Shown in pieces: positions 13,410 through 28,900 of a stretch of DNA of 64,000 nt. Origin of the DNA: Vanilla planifolia (taxonomy: Eukaryota > Streptophyta > Magnoliopsida > Asparagales > Orchidaceae); the NCBI GenBank assembly GCA_023846275.1, contig CM043870.1, forward strand, positions 13,463,527 to 13,527,526. The letters run 5' to 3'. The notes under the pieces were generated by a model. The model saw only the letters and a program-made list of their open reading frames with translations. It was not told the DNA's origin and did no database searches. Both the position numbers and the translations under genes were made by a program. The number at the start of each line of letters is the position of its first letter. Position 1 is the stretch's first letter.

Positions 13410-16400
13410 AAATGAGATAATTTGTATAAGAAAGTTGCATTTAAAGATTATAAGAACTAACGTAGCATCTTAAATTATCATACCAGGAATGAAATAAAAT
13501 AGCCTATAAAGCATGTCAAAACCATACAAAAAAGTTTTTAAAAATAAGAAAATAAATATTTTGTAGGATAGAACTTGAGATGAGTCTAATTACATTTTTT
13601 GTTCATTCTACCACACCAAGGGTCAATGTCAATTACCAAAGTAAAGAAGCTTAAATACTATTATTATTTTTTAAAATAATTAGTTGATATATATTAAAGG
13701 TTAAAAAGATTAATTAAGTCTTATAAAATAACAAAATTGAAGTGATATAAAGGCTAAACGATAGTAGAATTAGAGTTTCAAGGTAATCGTATCAAATCAA
13801 AGTGAAACTTTTAAATAAATGGGAAAAATTTTATATGAAAGATAAATTCTAAAATACTAAAGAGGTTGAGTGCAACATTCTTAATTGTAAAAGAAAGCAT
13901 GATTTGAAATGTTTTGTAAAACAAGAAAAAACCTAGAAAATAAAATATTTAAAACCCAAAAATAAATTATTAATTTTATAAAGCTCATTAGAAAGTTCTA
14001 AACTATTATTTTTTCATCACTATCAAACCTGATTCAAAATGTCAATTAATAAAAAAACTAAATAAGGACCAATAATAATTTATTACAATTTTAATATTGA
14101 TCAAATATATATTAATGTAAAAATATGTTAAATTAAAAAAATAATACAAAAAAATAAAAATAATGTAAAGACTACAGGAGATGTTGTTTAATACTCCATA
14201 GTCATATAAAATAATCAAAACTAAAAATTAGAAGAAGTTAGATAAATAGTATAAAAAATTTGTATGACACGAAGTAGATTGTTTGTAAGATCATTGATCA
14301 TCAAATCTAGTACGAATAGAAATGACTCATAAAGCATGACAAAATAAAAATAATTAATTATTCCAAACTATAGTATTGAATATTTAATTATTTAAAGCTC
14401 ACCTTGATGTGTCCTTTGACATTTGTTTTGGCTAGATCAATTTCAAATTACTGTGGATTAACATAATATACTTTCATAAATAAAAATAAATTATTATTTT
14501 ACTTAGCAATAATAAATTTTAAAGAAACAATATGACAAATTTAAGCAATGTCATATTACCAAATGAAAGTGATGTTACATCACATGGTAGGGAATTAGAG
14601 TTATAATAATTAAATACTGGACGAATCAAAATGCCTTATAAAACAAAACAAAATTTAATAAATATAATATTTTAAGATTTTATAAAAATATATCGTAATG
14701 GATAAAGCTCATTAAAATGAGTCAAATAATTTTTGTTTCACCTCCATTGGTTCACTATCAATATTACGAAAAAGTTACCAAAATTAACTACTAAGCATAA
14801 CAACAATTTTTCTAATATTAAATAAATAAATATCAAATTAGCAACGAGATAATTTCAAACAATGTAATATTACCAAATAAATTAAATCTAGTTATTACTC
14901 ATTACGAGAATTAAAGTTACAAAAAAATATAAACAAACTACAGAAAAAATTATAAGAAAAAGTGTTATATGTAACAAAAATTTTATTCAAAGATATTAAA
15001 TAGAAATAGTTCAACATTATTAATCCCCAAGACATGCACAACTGAAAATATTTCATAAACCATGCAAAAGATATTAGAAAATTAAATATTAAAAAAATAA
15101 AAAATATGAATATATAATTTGATAGAGCTCAATGGTATGAGTTTAATGAAATGTTTTAATCTACAAAAGACGTTGTTTGGACTTACTAAAAATTGAAAAA
15201 AATTTTAAAAAAATATAAATTCTAATAAACAATTATTTTAAGACATACAAAATATTTGTTGATGTTAAAATTAGTTAAATTTAAGAAAAATATAACATAA
15301 CAACATCATAGCAATAAAAATTGACGAAGTGAGACAAAATATGTGAGAATGTTGCATTCCAAGAAATAAAAAGAATGATTGTAACATTTGTTAGAACAAA
15401 TGAGGTATCAATTGAAAAATCTCTTAAAACATTAAAAAGTTGAGCAAAAATAATAAACACTAAAAATATAAAAATAAATATTTAATTTGACGGAAATTAT
15501 TTTAATAAGTCCAATGATAGTTCTTATAAATTACTAAATTACAGAAGAATAAATAATAATAAATTATTATCTTATTAACAAGTAATTATATAACAAATCG
15601 ACAATTTGTTAAATGTAAGCAACATAATGTAAATAAATCAATGGAAAGTTTAGGTTACATGAGAGGAGAAGTAGAACTTCATAACAACATAACCAAATCT
15701 AGCTAAAACTTTTAAAGAAATGAGACAAATTATATTGAAATATTATAGTCGAAGTCGCTAATGAGATCAATTTTAACATTCTAGATCATATAATCAGGCA
15801 CGAATTGAGTGTCTCTTAAAAAATACCAAAACTCTAAGAAATTAAAAAATAAAAAAACTTATATAATATTAAAAAGTACCAAAACTTTAGGAAAATGATA
15901 TTTTTCATGTCTTGAACATATGTTGTTCGAAACTGCTATGAATTAACAAAGTGAATGAGCCATTTAATATTATGAAAAGATATATTGAAGTCAAAGTGAG
16001 ATAAATTTATGTAATGGAATACAGCAAAATCACAAAGTAAAACCCAAAAACATGAAAAAAGATATAAGTATAAAAAAAATTATATAACATGATATTAATA
16101 AGAACTAGTGTAACACTTTTGGTTAAAAAATAAGGTATGAATAGACATCTTTAGAAAACCAAAATCCTAGAAAAATAATAAAAGAATAATAAAAAATATT
16201 TTAAAAATATTAAAAAAGCTAAATATTTAAAAAAGATAAAGCCCATCTAGGATAGTGCAAGAACATTTGTTGTGTCTAGATCGAACATCAATTGGAATTA
16301 TTATGAGTTATCAAAGTAAATTATTATAAATAAGAAATAATTAGTATTTTTATATCAATTAAATTTGTATTGAAACTAAATTGAGATAAATGAAAGTAAT

Positions 16401-19400
16401 GTAATGTAGTAAAATAATTTTGGAAAGGCATATGAGAGGAGATTTAGAGTTATATTATATTTTAAAAAAATTTGAGCAAAAAAATTGAAGAAATGACAAA
16501 AATTGTACTAAAAAATTGCATTCCAAAAATTGAGGAAATAGATTGTAACATTGTTGATCATCAAAAAAAGAAGGACTCAAAATTTCTCATAAGGTATAAT
16601 ATATATAGATATATAATTCGTTAGAGGTCGTTGAGAGGAGTCCAATGACATTCATTTCATCTTGATTGCACATAATTAGAAATATTGTTAGTTATAGAAT
16701 AAATATGCTTAAAAAATATTAGATTAATCATTTAATATTAAGTTGGTATATGATGAAGTTCAAGTGAGATAAATTAAAGCAACATAATACGTAACAGAAT
16801 TAATTATTGAGTTAAATTGTATGTAAAAGTTGCATTGTAAGATATTAAGGAAATATAGTGTATCATTCTTAATAATCCATATAAATAGAAATCAAAATGT
16901 TTTGCTATGCTTGATAAAATAATAGAAATTAATTTTATAAAAATATAAAATAAATATTAAATATAATAGAGCTTATTGGGATGAATCTAACAAAATTTAT
17001 TTAGTTTTGCTTAGACTTTCCTTAAAATTATTATGAGTAATAAAAATAAATAATATTAAGAATTAATTAATTATTATTTCTTTATTAAGTAAATATATAT
17101 TAAAGGTGACATGAGATAAATTGAAGTAATATAACATAACATAATCATAGCAAAATTACAAAGAAAAGAAATAAATTATGTAGGAATGTTGCAATACAAG
17201 ATACTAAAGGGTTTAAATTGAATTTCATTAATTATTGAATATGATACAAATAAGACAAATAAGAAAGATAGTTAATTAAATAAAGATGGTTGAGATGAGT
17301 CAAATAACTTTTCTAAATCTCCATTAGACTTTACTTTTAATAACTATAAATCATCATTGTAAAAACAACATTACTCATAATATATTTTCTTAATATTTTA
17401 TAAATTTATGTTAATGTTATAACAAAATATATTGAGCCAATATAACAACCAAATCAAAGCAATAAATTTTAAGTTATAAGATAAATTGCATAGATAGGTT
17501 GCATTCCACGAAAAGAAGATAAATGTGAACTTTTATGATCGTCAAATCATGTACAACTTCAAATGGCTCTTTAAGAATGCTAAAAATCATCTTAAAAAAG
17601 AATTTTAAACATAAATATTTAATTAAATAAACCTTAATGTGAGGAATCTGATAGTGTTGATTCAGTCATTGTTAGAACTAGCTCAGAATAACAAGGAATA
17701 AGAAAATTAAAAATGTTTAAAAATAATAAAATATTATTTTAGTAATAAGTGAGTATACAACAAATTCAAGTAAGATAAATGTAAAGAATATAATATAAAT
17801 AAATAAAATTAATGTTAATGCGATAAGAGAGGCAAATAAGGGTTTCATAATAATATTGCCAAATCAAATAAAAAAAATGAAGAAATGAGATAAATTTTAT
17901 AAAAAAGTTCAATTCAAAGTTATCAAAGAGATTGAGCACAACATGTTTGATTTTCAAAGTGGTTTGAATTTAAAAATCTCAAAACATGCAAAAATCAATG
18001 AAAAATATATAAAAATTAATATCTAATTTGATATTGCTCGCCGAGATGACTACAAGAACATTTGTTACGTCTTGATCAGATCTCTTTTCAAATTATTAAG
18101 AATTATACAAAATTTATTAATCATAAAATATGTGAAATTTTTTTCTAATAAACAATAAATGTGTATTAGAGATAAAATATTTTAAATTTAAGTAATATAA
18201 CAACTCAAAATAAAGAATTATAAAGGTGACACTAGAGGATATTTAGAGTTATACAATACTATAACCAAGATAGAGAAATTATTTTGAATAAATAAGATAT
18301 ATTTTATGTGAAACTTGAATTTTTAGATTCTAAAGAGAAAGTGGGTAATATTGTTGATCATAAATAGAGGCACAATAACAATTTCTCACAAATTGTGCAA
18401 AAACCATTGAAAATATAATACCAAAAAAATCTAAAGATGAATTTTCTAATGGATAAAGCACTTTGACTTGAGTCCAATATAATTTTTTTCATGTCGATCG
18501 AACATCATTTAGAAATACTATGAATTAAAAAAATAAGTAAACAAAAATATTAAAAAAATTTATTTTAATATTAAGTGTACATAAAATAAAGTTAGAAATA
18601 AGATAAACTGCAGTACTATAATATAGTGAAAAAAAAGGTGTTTGAAAAAATGATATAAATTATATAGGAAAGTTGTGATTTTTTACAATGAGGAGATCAA
18701 CTGTGGTATCGTTGATCATCAAATGAAGTACATATTGAATATCTCAAAAAGCATATCAAAACTCAAAAAAAATTTACAAAATACACAAAAGAATATTTAA
18801 TTTAATATAGCTCATTGAGATCAATCGAACTACATTTTTTATTATTTCATTATTAAGTAAATATATACTGATGTTGAAATGTTATAATGTGAAGAACATA
18901 ATATAGCCAAATTATTTCGAAAAATTACTTATGTTTTATGAAAATTTTGTACACCAATACATTAAGAAGATAGTGCATAAAATTCTCAACTATCAAATTA
19001 GGCACGAGTTTTAAAATGCTTTTGAAAGGAAGTCAAAATCATTAAAAATATATTTTGGAAGAAATAAATATTTAGTTTGATAGAAGTCTTTGCAATGACT
19101 ACAACAACATTTGTTTGATCCTATCAGACCTAATTTTGAATTATTGTGAATCACAATGTTAAATAAGAATAAATAATAATTAATTACTATCTTAAAAAAA
19201 GTAAATATATAAGAAATTTTGGATGTGATAAATGTAAGTAATTTTATTTCAATAAATAAGTGGGATGTTAAGGTTACACATAAAGAGGATCTTTGCTTCT
19301 TAGTAATGTATAAAAATCAAACTAAAAAGATCTAATGAAATGGCATAAATTGCATAAGTGAGATTCCAAGTTACGAAGGATTTTGAGTGCAATATTATGA

Positions 19401-22400
19401 TAATATATTTAAATACAAATTGAAAGTCTTGTAAAACATTTTTGAATGAAGGAAAAGTCAAAAAATATTAAAAGAAATATTTCTTGGGTTGGAGATCATC
19501 TAGTCCAGTCTAATGACATTTATCTCATCTCAATGGAGCCTCATTAAAATTTATTATGAATTATCAAAGAAAATAAACATATTCATATTATGCAAATATT
19601 TATTGAAGCTCAAATGAGATAAATTGATGCAATTGAATATAACAAAATAATAGTGAACTAAAGATTACAATAGAGGTGATTTAGAGCTACATAGCAATAT
19701 AACTAATCAATGAAAAAAAGCTTGAAAATATGCAACAACTTGTATAGAAAGGTTTATGCCAAAATAATAATGAGAAAGAGTATAATATCCTTAATCATTC
19801 AATTATAAACTAATCAAACATCTCATAAACCATGCCAAAACATGAGAAAGAAAAATATTTAAAAATATAAAAAGTGAATATTTAGTTTGACATTGCTAGT
19901 TAAGGTGAGTTCAATAATTTTTTTTGTCACCATCAAACCTTGATTGAAGTTGTTGCTAATTGGTAATCAAAAAAGAATACAAATAAGTAAATTATTATTT
20001 TGTTATAAATTAATGCAAAACCTTGATAAGTTAAAAAAATATAATATAACAAAATCATTGCAAAAAAGTTTTAAAAAAGTGATAAATTGTATAGGAAAGT
20101 TGTATTCCAAGTTACTGAAGAGATAATAGAAAATTATATAACATTAAATTTTGTATGAATTAAAATCCATCATAACGTATGAAAAAAGATGCAGAAAATA
20201 AAAAATAATAAAAATATTATTCAATTTGATAGAACTAGCAAGGATGAGTCTAACTACAGTTTTTCATCTCAATCAAAACCTATTTTGAATTACTATGAAT
20301 TGAAATATCAAATAATAAAAAATAAATTTATTATTTTAATATTATATAAATAAACAATAGAAGCAACATAATGTAGATAAATCAAAGCAATGCTAAGTTT
20401 ACATGAGAGGGGAATTAGAGTTTTATTGTAATATGGCCAAATGAAAGTGAAACATTTGATGGAATTAGATAAATTGTACAAGAAAACTGTATTACTAGAA
20501 TGTATCCAAAAATATGACCTTTGAAAAATATGCCAAACCTTTAAAAAATTTTAAAATATAAAAGAATTTTTTATATAAAACTTGTCAAGAAGAGTTTATT
20601 AACATTTCCTTAATTCTGACCGAACCTCATGTTGAATTATATTTATTTACTAAGAAAATAAACATTAAAAAATAATAAATTCTTTTTTTGAGATCATGTA
20701 AATAAATATTAAAGCTAAAATTAAATAATTTGCTGTATTGTAATATAAAAAACTTAAATTGATGCAAATGTCACATGAGAGCATATTTAGAGTTACATAT
20801 TCATATAAAACAATCGAAGAAAAAAATATTAAAAAAAGAGATAAAATATTAAAAAAAGTTTCATTCCAAGATACTAAAGTGATCGAGTATAACATTTATC
20901 AATGAATTAAGTGCGAAACAAAAAAACTTCAAAAGCAGGCTAAAACTCCACAAAAAAGGTTTTAAAAAAACTAATTTTTCATTCAAAAGAGCTCATCGTG
21001 TTTAGTGCAATGATGTTTATCTTGCCTCCATCATACCTCATTTTAAATTACATAGAATCTTAACAATAAATATGCATTGATAACAACAAAATAAACTTTT
21101 AATATTTAGAAAATATGCAATAAAACAGAAATAAGATAAATTTAAGCAATGTAATATAAACAAAAAAAAGTTATTTAAATTTCACATAGTAATAGATTTA
21201 CAATATCATACTAATATATCCAAAAAAAAAAACAATTGAAGAAATATGAAAAATTGTATAGAAAATTTAAATTCTATTCTATTAAGTAGAAAATGTGTAT
21301 TACTAGTTATTAATAATAAATAAAAAATAGAAATGTCTCACAAATCATGCTAAAACTATATTAAATAAAATTTTAAAAGCCATAAAAATGAATAGTTAAT
21401 TTAACAATGGTAATTGAGACCACTTCAATGATATTTTTTTAAATCTCCATTAGGCCATGTTTGTAATTAATATGAGTTACCAATGATAAAAAATAGAAAT
21501 AATAATTAATTATTAATTTAGTATCAAGAAAATATAAATCGAAATTTAAATAAATAATATTAAAAAAATATAATATAACACAATCAACTTAAGAAAATAG
21601 AGGAAATGAGATAACTTGTTTTGGAAATTTTCTTTTTTATGCATTAAGCTGATCAATGTAATTTCTTGATCTTGAATTTAGGTAGAAATGCAAAGATTCT
21701 TAAAACAAGTAGTACTTTTGGAAAAAATACTTCAAAATACAGATAATGATATTTTGTTTGATAGAGGTAATTTATGATGAGTATAACGATGTATGTTTTT
21801 TTTTACCTGACCTTTGTTTTAATTACTGTGAGTTATCGAATTAAATGAACATAAATAGTACTAACATGTTATTTTAATAATAAATAGATATATAATAAAT
21901 CTTGAAAGATGTAAAAAATGCAACGTAATATAAATTGATTAAAGTTACGCTAATGCATCACAGAGGATAATTAATGCTTTGTAGTAGTCTAACAATTAGG
22001 AAAGTTTCATTGTAAAAAGCATGACAAAAGCATGTAAAAAAATTGAAAAATATTAAAACTAATATTTAGTTGGATAAAGCTCGTCGAGTTGAATCCAACA
22101 CTTTAAGTTTTGTCTCAATCAGTGCTTGTTTGAAATTATTATGAATTATTAAATTAAATAAGAATAAATAACAATAGATTACAATCTTGAAATTTTTTAG
22201 AGATATATTTTTGTTAAAAAGAGATTTATTTGATGCATTCTATTATAATGTATTCAAATTGATATAATATTTAAGTGAGTTGACATTTAAAGTAGCCTAT
22301 TAATATAAAAAATCAATGTGAAATTTTTTTAGAAATGAGAATAATTATATAAGAAAGCTCCATTCCATGATACTAAAGAGTTCAAGTGTAAACTTTTCTA

Positions 22401-24990
22401 TCATCAAAGTTTCTATGAGTTAAAATGTCTCATAAAACATACAAATACTTTAAAAAAATATGTAAACATGAATATTTAATATAACTATACACATCGAGTC
22501 GAGTCATGTGACTTTTGTTTAGTCTGAATGAGACTTCATCGGAATGAATACAAATTATAATAGTGAATAAGCATAAATAATGATTAAAAATTATTTTAAA
22601 ATTTGTTAAATATATATTAAAGTTTTAATGACATAAATTGAAGTAATGTAACAAAATAAAATAAAGCAATGTAGTGGTCACACGTGAGGATATTTGTATT
22701 TATATAGTAATATAACCAAATTACGGTAGAAAATTTGATAAAATTTTTAAAATTATACCAGAAAGTTACATTTAAGAGTATCAAGGAGGGAGAGCGTATT
22801 TTGTTGATCATTGATATATGTAAAAATTTAAATGTATCGCAAAGCAAGGCAAAATCATAAGAAATAATATATTTAAAAATAAATAACAAATATTTTGTTG
22901 GATAAAGCATGCCGAGTGAGGTTTAGCAACATTTGTTTCACTATGAGTGGTCTTGATTTAAAATTACTATGATTTTTAAAAATAAATAACAATGAATAAT
23001 GTTGAATTATTGCTTTAATATTAAGTAAATATATAATAAATCTAAAATGACTTAAATTGAAGCAAAGTAATATAACCAAAACAAACAAAATTTTTTGAAA
23101 TATTTAGATAAATTATATTAGAAAGTTACATTACAAATTTATGGGGATATCAAATTTAACATCCTTGATCTTCAATTCAAGAATGAGTTAAATGTCATAT
23201 AAAGGTAGAGAAAATATAAAAATTAATATTTTATTTGATCAAGCTCATCGTGATGAATCTAAACAAGTTTGTTTCTTATAGAAAAGACTTTTTTGAACTA
23301 CTATAACTTAAAAAATGAAAAAAAATTTAATTATAATAAACTGTCACTTTAATATTATGCAAAGTTATAATAACTTTGAAGCATGATAAATTGATGCTAT
23401 GTAATATAACCAAATAAAATCAATGTAAATCAAGGACATGAGGGGATTAAGAGTTACATATTAAAACTACCAATAGAAAATTTTGAGAAATTAAATAAAT
23501 TACATGGGAAAAATTTATTCTAAGATAAGAACAAGAAAGTGTGTAGCATCTTCAATTATCAAATAAGGCACAAATAAAAATAACTTGAAAAGCATGTAAA
23601 AACTATAGAAAATAAAACATATAAAAATATATTAATGATTATTAAAATGGTAGAGTTCGTTGAGACTAGTCCAGCGGCATTTGTTTCATCTTCATCAAAC
23701 CATTTTTGTAATTACTAAGAATTATGAAAATAAAAAAGGGAACATAATAATACAATATTTTTTTAATCTTTAAAAACTATACATAAATGTTCGTATTAGA
23801 TAAATTGAACGAATATAACATAACCAAATCATAGTTGAAAATATGATGAAAGGAGATAAATTGGATTAGAGAGTTTCACTCTAAGATAGAACAGAGAAAG
23901 AGTGTAACATTGTCGATCATCAAATTAATTAGTATTTAAAATACCTTATAAAGCATACCAAAACATTAGAAAGAAATATTTAGGAAGGTACATATGAATA
24001 TTTAATTTGATAGAACTCGTCACGAAAAAACTAACGATATTTATTTCAATTCCATAAGACCTCTGTTAAGATTTTACTAATTTCTAAAATTAAAAATTAA
24101 AAATGCAATAAATTATTATTTAATTGTCATGTAAATATATATATTAAAGAAAAAACTTTTATAAGGGAATTAGTTTTTGTTATTGATATTGCCAAATGAA
24201 GGTAGCAAAATTTGAAATAATGAGAAAACATTGATTAGAAAGTTGTGCACTAAGATACTGTAAAAGATCAACTATAAAAATTCTTAGTCATCAAATATGT
24301 TAGAAATTTAAATATCCAGTAGTAGATGACCAAATAATAAGAAATAAAATTTAAAAAATTATAAAAATGAATATTTAAAATGAAAGGGCTAATTGAGATT
24401 TGTCTAACAACCTTTGTATCATCTATATCAAAACTCATTTCGTAATACTACAAATTTGTAAGCTAAATAAGATTAAATAGAAATAAATTAATAGTTTTAT
24501 TTTATGTTAATATAAATTAATGTTAAAATGAGGAAAACTTTTATAACGTAATAGAAAAAAATAAAAATGACATAAAAGGTGCATTTAGAAAGAATTTTAG
24601 TCTTGTAGAAAAATAACCAAATTTAAGCAAAAATTATTGAAAGAAATAAGATAAGTTTTGTGAGGAAGAAACATTCAAAGATACAAAGAAAAAAGAGTGC
24701 AATATCACCAATCATCAAATTAGGTACGAATGAAATTCTTTTGTAAAGCATACAAAAACCATAGAAAATAAAATATCTAAAAAAATAAATTTTAATTTGG
24801 TAGAGGTCATCAAGATGAGTTTGTCAAAAGGTTTTTTTTATCTCCATTACACAATATTTGGAATTAGTACCAATTACAATACAAAATATGCATATATAAT
24901 AATAAATTGTTAATTAAATAACTTATATTAAAGCTAAATAGAGATAAATTTAGGCAATGTGACATAAGATTATGAAAGTCATGTAAAGGT

Positions 24991-25105
24991 CACACGATAG
25001 AACAATTATGACTTTGTAGTGACATAAACAAATCAAAACAAAAAATGGCCATGGAACAGGGGAATTATAGTTTCATGGTAAAATATTATAATAATTTTTA
25101 ATGAA
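24991..25105. repeat. Monomer with an extra ~58-bp sub-repeat
   Basis: Two successive segments starting near 24,995 and 25,053 both carry an (A/G)GAACA...AATTATAG/ACTTT-like stretch followed by a diverged AACAAATCAAAA-like box. The monomer therefore carries one more sub-repeat than the usual arrangement. Unlike the copies at 13.3 kb, these have diverged considerably, so this expansion is older. Confidence 0.55.
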
Positions 25106-25759
25106 TGAGATAACTTGTATAGCAAAGTAACATCCATAATTATCAATTTTATTATAAATCAAAATTTCTCCTAAAATATAGAAAACATAAAAAAAATTAA
25201 ATATTTTTAAATCCAAAAATTATTTTTTAATTAGATAAAGTTTATAGAATCAAGTCTAATAATTTTTGTCTTTTCTTGATTGGACATAAATTAGAATTAT
25301 AGTGAATTAATAAATTAAACAAGCATACATAACAATAAATTAATTTTCTGATGTTAAGGAAATATATATTAATACTAGAACGATACCAATTAAAACAATG
25401 AAATATAACAAAACTAATGTAATCTAATAGTTAGAAGAAAGGACAATTGTAGTTTCATAGTTGTATAACATGATTAAAAAGACACATTTGTAGAAAAATT
25501 AGATATTAAGGGAAATTTTCATTACAAAATAACATGAAGATGAAGTGTTATGACCTCGATCATGAAATCATGATGAATTAAATTATCAGATAAAACATGT
25601 AAAAATCTTAGAAAAAAATAATTCTAAAAATAACAAAAACAAGAATATTTAATTTGCTAGAGCTTATTATAGGGTGTTTAATAACGTTTGTTTTGTGTCT
25701 TTGAGTCCTAGTTAGAAAATACTACAAGTTACCTAATTAAACAAGAAAAAATATTAATA

Positions 25760-25925
25760 AATTATTATTTTAAATTTTGGTAAAATTAAAATAAATCTAG
25801 AATTATTTTTATGTTTGCATTGTAATATAAACAAATCAAAATTATTTTAGTAATATGAAAATATAAAATAAAGTTGAAGTGAGTTAATTTGCTGAGCAAA
25901 ATATAATAGAATCAAATCAATGTAA
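25760..25925. repeat. Expanded monomer (~505-bp landmark spacing)
   Basis: The landmarks at about 25,540 and 26,045 are about 505 bp apart, well above the usual 345-430 bp. The extra length lies in the AT-rich and sub-repeat part. A TTTTGGTAAAATTAAAATAA stretch followed by a GTAATATAAACAAATCAAAA box near 25,820 is followed by a second AGTAATATGAAAATATAAAA stretch near 25,850 and a second GAAGTGAGTTAATTTGC box. I read this as an old internal duplication of about 90 bp. Confidence 0.5.
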
Positions 25926-28900
25926 ATGTCACACAAGAGAAGATACTGAGTTACATATTAATATTACCAAATGAAACTAAAAAACTTGAAAAATTAAGAC
26001 TAATGACAATGGAAATTTTCATTACATGATATTATAAAAATGGACTATGACATTATCGTTAATCAATACAAGTATAAATTAAAATGCATCTTTAAAAAAT
26101 GAATCATTAAGCATTCCATACTCATTGATCATAAAATATCTAAAAATTAAAAAAATATTTAATTAAATTGTTCTAGTTTAGGACTGTCTAACGATCTTTG
26201 CTTCATCTCAACAACACTATATTTAGAATTAACGCCAATTACAAAAGTATATTAGCATAAATAATAGCAAATCATTACTCTAATAGTAAGTCGATTTATA
26301 ATCAAAGTCAAAATAACTTCAATTGGAGCAATTAAATGCAAAAAAGCAAAGAAAAAAGTTTTGAAAAATTAGATGAAATGTGGAAATGTTGCAATCTAAT
26401 GTACTAAGAAGATCAAGTGTATCCCTTTTTTATCATCAAATTTGGTACAAATCTGGTTTTTTATGAACATGTAAAAGTACAAAAAAAATAAAAAACTACA
26501 AAAATAATATTTAGTTTGAAATAGCTAATTGAAAAGAGTCCAATAATATTTTTTTATTCTCCATCTGACTGCTTTTGGAATATTATAAATAAATATTATA
26601 AAAACAAAAAATAATAATAATTTATTATTTAGTTATTAAGTATAAGATAAATTGAAGAAATATGATACAACCAAGTAAAAAATTAAAATTTGGAAGAAAA
26701 GAGATAAATAGTACATGAAAGTTGCATTCCATGGTAATAAAAAGATAGATTATAATATTTTAATTACTAACTAAAGTACAAAGTAAAATTACTTTTAAAG
26801 CATGTCAAAATGTTAAAAATAAATATTGAAATATATAGAAATGAATGTTTAATTTGATATAGCTCATATTAAAGTGTCTGATGATGTTTGTTTTATCTAA
26901 ATCTGATGGTTCTTTTCCCATTACTATGAATCACAAAATTGAATAAGCATATGTAATATATTTTTTTATTATTTTAATATTAAAACAATATTAAAGAAAA
27001 AAATTTCTTAAAATGATGTAATTTAATAAAATAAAAGTGATGTAGAGATCATATTAAAGGAGATTAGGTGTTACATGGTAACATAACCAAATTGGGACAA
27101 CATTAAAGAAATAGGATAAAACTTACTAAACAATTTTATTCCAAGGCAATGAAAACATACAATGTAGCATTCTTTATCAATAAATGAGGTAGAAATAAAA
27201 AAACTCTCATAAAATGTTCATAAACACTAGGAAAAAAGTTAATATGAAAATGAATATTTAAGTTTGTAATGCTCAATACAATGCGTGTGTTGGAAATATT
27301 AAGAATTACAAAAGTAAATGAACATAAATAATTAAAATTTATTATTATATAATTAAAAAAAATAACTCATTATTGAATGGAGATAAACTAAAGTAGTGTA
27401 AGTTTACCAAACAAGAAAATGTAAAGGTCAAAAGTGATAACTTTTAGAGTTACAATATGATATAGCCAAACTGTTACCTAAACTTTAAAGAAATGAGAAA
27501 AATTATGCAGGAATGTTGAATTCCTAGGTACTTAAGAAATTTAAAGTGACATCCTCAATAATGACATGAATTGAAATGCCCCATAAGAAATGTTGAAATC
27601 CTAAAAACTAAATTATTTAAATTATAAAAATCTATATTAATTTGCCAAAGATCATTAAGATGAGTCTAAGGACGTTTCTTTTTTATTGATTGAAGCTGAT
27701 TTGGAATTAAGATGAATTACAAAAATTTTAAAAAACATAATTAGAAAATATTAGTTATTTTTATATTTAATTAATATTTGTTAAGTTGAAATGCGATAAA
27801 TTGAAACTATATAATATGTTAAATCAAAGCTATATAAGATTACAAGGAAGTAGAATTTGTGTTTCATAGTAATATAATCAAATCAAAGTAAAATTTTGAA
27901 GAAAAGAGATAAATTTCTTTTGAAATTTACATTCTTCGACAATAAGGAGATTTTGTGTAGCATCCTAGATAGCAAAATAAAAAAGAATTAAATTATCTCA
28001 TAAAGTATAAAAAAATTAAAAATCATTTAAAATTCTCAATAGTAAAACAAGGTAAACACCTAAAGGTCTCATAAAATTTTAAAGAAGTTCGGAAAAAAAA
28101 TATTCAAAAATATAAAAAATAATGATTTAATTGGAACTTGTTAATTCAATCATGTCCAGCAAAAGTAAGTGAACAAAACCTAAAAAAGCAATTAGTTTCA
28201 TATTATGAAAATATATAATAAACTTAAAATTGGATAAATTGAATCAATATAATATAACGAACTAAAAGCATTGCAATGATCACATGAGAGGACTGATATT
28301 TATTGTAGTAAAACCAAATCAAAGCAAAAAAATTAAAAAACGGTATAAACTATACGAGAAACCTGCATTCAAACATGCTAAGTGTATCAAATGTAACTTT
28401 CTTGATCATCAAATTAGGGACAAAATAAAATTTCTCATTAAGAATTTTAAAATGAAAATAATATTTAAGAAAAAATTAAATATCTAATTAGATATTGCAT
28501 ATGATGTTATGCCCAACTCCATCTATTTTCTCTTCAATAGATCTCATTTGAAATTAATACAAACTGTAAAAATAAGAAAAGGAAAATAATATTAAATTAT
28601 TAATTTTTAAAATTTACTAAATATTAACTAAAGATGAAATTGTAAAAAATTAATGAATATAATATTAAAAAATTAAAAAAGATGTAAAGTTCAAATGAGA
28701 GGAGAATTGGAGATTTAAAGTAATGAACTAAAGTAAAAGAAAATAATTTAAGAAAATGCTATAAATTATATAGGACAGCTCATGGCAAGATTTTATAGAG
28801 ATCAAGTGTAACTTGATCACCAATAAAATTTTTAACAGGTGAAAAAGGCTCATAAAGCATGAAAAAACACTAAAACCTTAAATATTTTAAAATATAAAGA